DNA of 64,000 nucleotides from Psychromonas algicola (GTDB lineage Bacteria; Pseudomonadota; Gammaproteobacteria; Enterobacterales; Psychromonadaceae). Made by a program: the position numbers and the translations under genes. The notes under the pieces are model-generated. The model did no database searches, was not told the DNA's origin, and worked only from the letters and a program-made list of their open reading frames with translations. Below, in pieces: positions 62,004 to 64,000 of this stretch; positions within the stretch are counted from its first letter, which is position 1, and each line of letters begins with the position of its first letter. The stretch spans positions 118,302-182,301 of the forward strand of contig NZ_SNUB01000003.1 in NCBI RefSeq assembly GCF_004378355.1. The letters are read 5' to 3'.

Positions 62004-62897
62004 ATGGAGTATGATGCGGAAAGGCTGAAGAATTTTTGGGATAGCATTCCACATGAAAAAATTGAGGAAGCAAACCGGAGAAGTCGTGATGAGCACCAGC
62101 GCCAAGTCAAAGCCTTTAGAGATGGATACGCAAATGATACCTGCTATTTGTGCGGTAAAAACTTCAGCACACTAAGTAAAAGCAATCCATGCCTGCACTG
62201 GTTATTAAGAAGATGTAAGTTCAAAAAGAAGGACTTTTCTAAGGTATATAACAAGTATGGGTATGTAAATATCGCTGCATATTTGCGATGGTGCGCAAAT
62301 GAAGAGCGCCCACTGGCTAATATAAATGACTTAAAATCAGAGCAGAAAGAAGGGAAAATCATTTCATACACAATAAAGTGGAAAAATATTGAGTGGACAT
62401 TCGACTGCTCAAAAAATGATTTTTCTGGGCATAAGGGATTGTCCATAGATTATCCTCATTATCACTTTCAGATGAGGATTGATGGCCGTCAGTTTATTAA
62501 CTTCAACGATTTCCATATCCCATTTAACGACCATGATTTGTTTGTTCTAAATAGTAGCATTGAACATGGAGATATATTTGGGCATGATTTTGGCTCTGCT
62601 GGTGCTGGAATGGAGGATGCAATGAATTTCCCCCTAGATGATATTTTAGAGTTCTCCGGTAGTTCTAGCCAAGAGGAAGAGTCTCTATACCACCTTTCGA
62701 CAATGATCGAAGCTTCTGGAGAACTCATTTCGGGTGATGAAATCGAAGACATTAGAGCTGAGGCGGCTCGAACAGGAAAGACATTTACATATGTAGCAAA
62801 GCAGCGTTTGGGCGAGCGAGCTAGCGTTAGAACTGTAATTACACCTTCCGATTCGATTCCAGATATTGCATCCAGAACTGAGCATAAGCGTAGATAA
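62004..62897 (+). CDS. Hypothetical CxxC protein, cassette gene 2
   Basis: 297 aa, not recognised. An N-terminal zinc-knuckle-like segment (TCYLCGKNFSTLSKSNPCLHWLLRRC) has Cys/His in an HNH-like arrangement, but no clear catalytic pair follows. The middle (HYHFQMRIDGRQFINFNDFHIPF) is His-rich. Soluble. GGAG ribosome site; start lies 13 bp after attC1, end directly abuts attC2, as expected for a cassette gene. Confidence 0.8.
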   Translation: MEYDAERLKNFWDSIPHEKIEEANRRSRDEHQRQVKAFRDGYANDTCYLCGKNFSTLSKSNPCLHWLLRRCKFKKKDFSKVYNKYGYVNIAAYLRWCANEERPLANINDLKSEQKEGKIISYTIKWKNIEWTFDCSKNDFSGHKGLSIDYPHYHFQMRIDGRQFINFNDFHIPFNDHDLFVLNSSIEHGDIFGHDFGSAGAGMEDAMNFPLDDILEFSGSSSQEEESLYHLSTMIEASGELISGDEIEDIRAEAARTGKTFTYVAKQRLGERASVRTVITPSDSIPDIASRTEHKRR

Positions 62898-63006
62898 ATT
62901 TAACAAAGCGCTTATGCCGACAGCTTTTCCGTCGCTTGAATTTGTGGCGAAAAAGACTGCCACAAATCAATCAACTACAAAGCTGCGGTATAGCGCGGCG
63001 TTAGAG
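62898..63006 (+). repeat. attC recombination site 2
   Basis: About 109 bp from ATTTAAC (a perfect RYYYAAC core) to GTTAGAG. Outer arms GCGCTTATGCCG and CGGTATAGCGC pair with bulges; TTTGTGGC and GCCACAAA form the inner stem. Confidence 0.88.
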
Positions 63007-63012
63007 CGTTTT

Positions 63013-63540
63013 ATGAAACTGATAATTTTGCATGGTCCTCCAGCATCTGGAAAGCTAACCTTGGCTAAGCTTTTGAAGGATGAACTAGGATACAACATTC
63101 TACATAATCATCTTACTGTAGATATAGCTTTAGAAGTCTATTCAGAATTTGGGAAGGATGATTTTTATGAGTTTGTCGATCAGCTTCGGACGTTAGCGAT
63201 AGAAAAAGCTTGTCAAAATAAACTAGAGGGGCTAATAGTGACTCTGTGTTTTGATGAGGTACTAGATATAGAAGTTGTGGAGCAATGGGAATCAATAGTT
63301 GCACGTTATGGCGGAGAGATTCTCCCTGTTTACCTGAAGGTTTCAGCGGAAGTTCTAGCTGAGAGAGTAACGGGAGAATCTCGTATAGGAACTAATAAAC
63401 TTCAATGTCCAAAAGAACTAAATAAAGTTTTATCGGAAAATAAATTTGGTGCAATCCCAAACAAAAATACTATCTCAATAGACACTAACGCACTTTGCAT
63501 AAAACAATCGGCTCGCTTAATCGTTGAGCATACGCTCTAA
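63013..63540 (+). CDS. P-loop kinase-like protein, cassette gene 3
   Basis: 175 aa. Walker A HGPPASGKLT at residues 6-15, then NHLTVDIAL and a C-terminal region with RVTGESR, the layout of small nucleotide or small-molecule kinases (AAA_17/chloramphenicol phosphotransferase type). Substrate unknown; a resistance role is possible but unproven. ATG 63013 lies seven bases after attC2, typical for cassettes; an apparent longer frame from 62866 runs back through attC2. Confidence 0.82.
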   Translation: MKLIILHGPPASGKLTLAKLLKDELGYNILHNHLTVDIALEVYSEFGKDDFYEFVDQLRTLAIEKACQNKLEGLIVTLCFDEVLDIEVVEQWESIVARYGGEILPVYLKVSAEVLAERVTGESRIGTNKLQCPKELNKVLSENKFGAIPNKNTISIDTNALCIKQSARLIVEHTL

Positions 63541-63563
63541 CAACACGCCCTGAGGTGGACCGC
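63535..63563 (+). repeat. Truncated attC site 3
   Basis: CTCTAACAACACGCCC then TGAGGTGGACCGC at the stop of gene 3 is the left end of an attC. The matching right arm and GTTRRRY core are absent; IS110-type DNA follows within a few bases. Confidence 0.7.
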
Positions 63564-64000
63564 TAGTAAAATTAGCAATTTATTGCAAACTTTAAAAGCG
63601 GCGAATCTCTTCGTTTTAATGCAGCTAAATATGTCGATTCATCATACGGTGTATTCGTTTTCCAACACCTAAATACAATCCTTATCCATTTGAATGCCAA
63701 TGATCTAATAATGCTATTATGCGGCTTGCCTTTGGCTTTTTGTTGTTCGTAATACGCTTTTGCCCAAAACGAATAACGAATAGAAAAGCCTGCCCACTCT
63801 ACAAATGTTTGTCTTAAAAAAGTCGGGCAACTATATCGCCAATGTGCCCACATTTTCTTACCACTGCGTTCAATGACCGGCGCAATACCAGCGTATTTTT
63901 GTAGTTCTGAGGCATCCTTATAGCGATCTCTATTACTACCAAAAGCAACTAACAAACGTGGAGCTAGTCGTGGGCCTGCACCTGGTAAACTATCAAATAT
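63560..64000 (-). mobile_element. IS110-family insertion sequence (right part only)
   Basis: One end of an IS110-family element interrupts attC3; the rest is outside the window. The left limit is approximate because I cannot define the terminal bases. IS110-type elements lack classic inverted repeats, and members of the IS1111 group are known to target attC sites. Confidence 0.7.
63572..64000 (-). CDS. IS110-family transposase, C-terminal part
   Basis: Minus-strand frame open to the window edge (143 codons seen). Sequence LPGAGPRLAPRLLVAFGSNRDRYKDASELQKYAGIAPVIERSGKKMWAHWR is the Transposase_20 domain; the Ser in ERSGKK fits the catalytic serine of these enzymes. The C-terminus RSLAFKWIRIVFRCWKTNTPYDESTYL is also typical. 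The N-terminal DEDD domain lies beyond 64000. Confidence 0.93.
   Translation of the reverse strand: MFDSLPGAGPRLAPRLLVAFGSNRDRYKDASELQKYAGIAPVIERSGKKMWAHWRYSCPTFLRQTFVEWAGFSIRYSFWAKAYYEQQKAKGKPHNSIIRSLAFKWIRIVFRCWKTNTPYDESTYLAALKRRDSPLLKFAINC

Noticed and set aside
62866..63012. N-terminal extension of the kinase-like cassette protein
   Set aside because: It would be translated from the attC2 site; the ATG at 63013 directly before the Walker A region is typical for a cassette gene.

Overview
The window is AT-rich DNA from a marine gammaproteobacterium. Gene content and gene order suggest Psychromonas or a close relative in the Alteromonadales: cbb3 oxidase, uraA-upp, DNA polymerase II, topoisomerase III, an AapJQMP-type amino-acid transporter, a PL7 alginate lyase and an ArsJ operon. 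The genus is an inference from sequence reading alone; no database search was run.

Layout. 1-2.05 kb: the ccoN-ccoO start of the cbb3 oxidase operon (minus strand). 2.8-6.8 kb: a bufferin-type copper locus (precursor peptide, MNIO modification enzyme, partner protein, DoxX protein) facing an ECF sigma factor/anti-sigma pair. 6.9-8.14 kb: a tRNA-Asn operon in which four intact tRNAs alternate with six tRNA-like half-copies and one chimeric copy, between a strong promoter and a terminator; an eighth relic lies outside. 8.6-18.6 kb: housekeeping genes (CNNM/CBS membrane protein with a leader-peptide/hairpin, ammonium channel, upp, uraA, polB, Tas-like reductase). 18.6-22.1 kb: an 11-residue-periodic lipoprotein, then four Imm11-type immunity genes (one frameshifted) behind what looks like the tail of a lost toxin gene. 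22.6-25.7 kb: topB and the ribosome-assembly GTPase gene ylqF.

25.8-30.4 kb is an accessory stretch: a multi-hairpin element, five unrecognised small genes, a decayed GFA-family gene, and copies of a dispersed ~85-bp repeat that also occurs between the first two Imm11 genes. 30.5-43.98 kb holds an alginate lyase, a frameshifted diguanylate cyclase, a MipA/OmpV protein and many small metabolic or uncharacterised genes. 44.0-48.2 kb is an aapJQMP operon with an internal attenuating terminator after the binding-protein gene. 48.7-55.6 kb is a MoxR/DUF58/DUF4381/BatA/BatB-C/BatD operon with overlapping genes throughout. 55.9-60.8 kb carries a TIGR02808 micro-protein, sixA, an aldehyde dehydrogenase, and an arsR-gapdh-arsJ arsenate detoxification operon.

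61.2-64.0 kb is an integron-type cassette array without a visible integrase: a SUFU-domain gene, a CxxC protein gene and a P-loop kinase-like gene. Each is followed by an attC site; the third attC is cut short by an IS110-family element running off the window.

The parts most worth a second look are the tRNA-Asn/half-tRNA array, the repeat-linked accessory genes and Imm11 cluster, the leader-peptide hairpin before the CNNM gene, the Trp-periodic lipoprotein, and the attC/IS junction.
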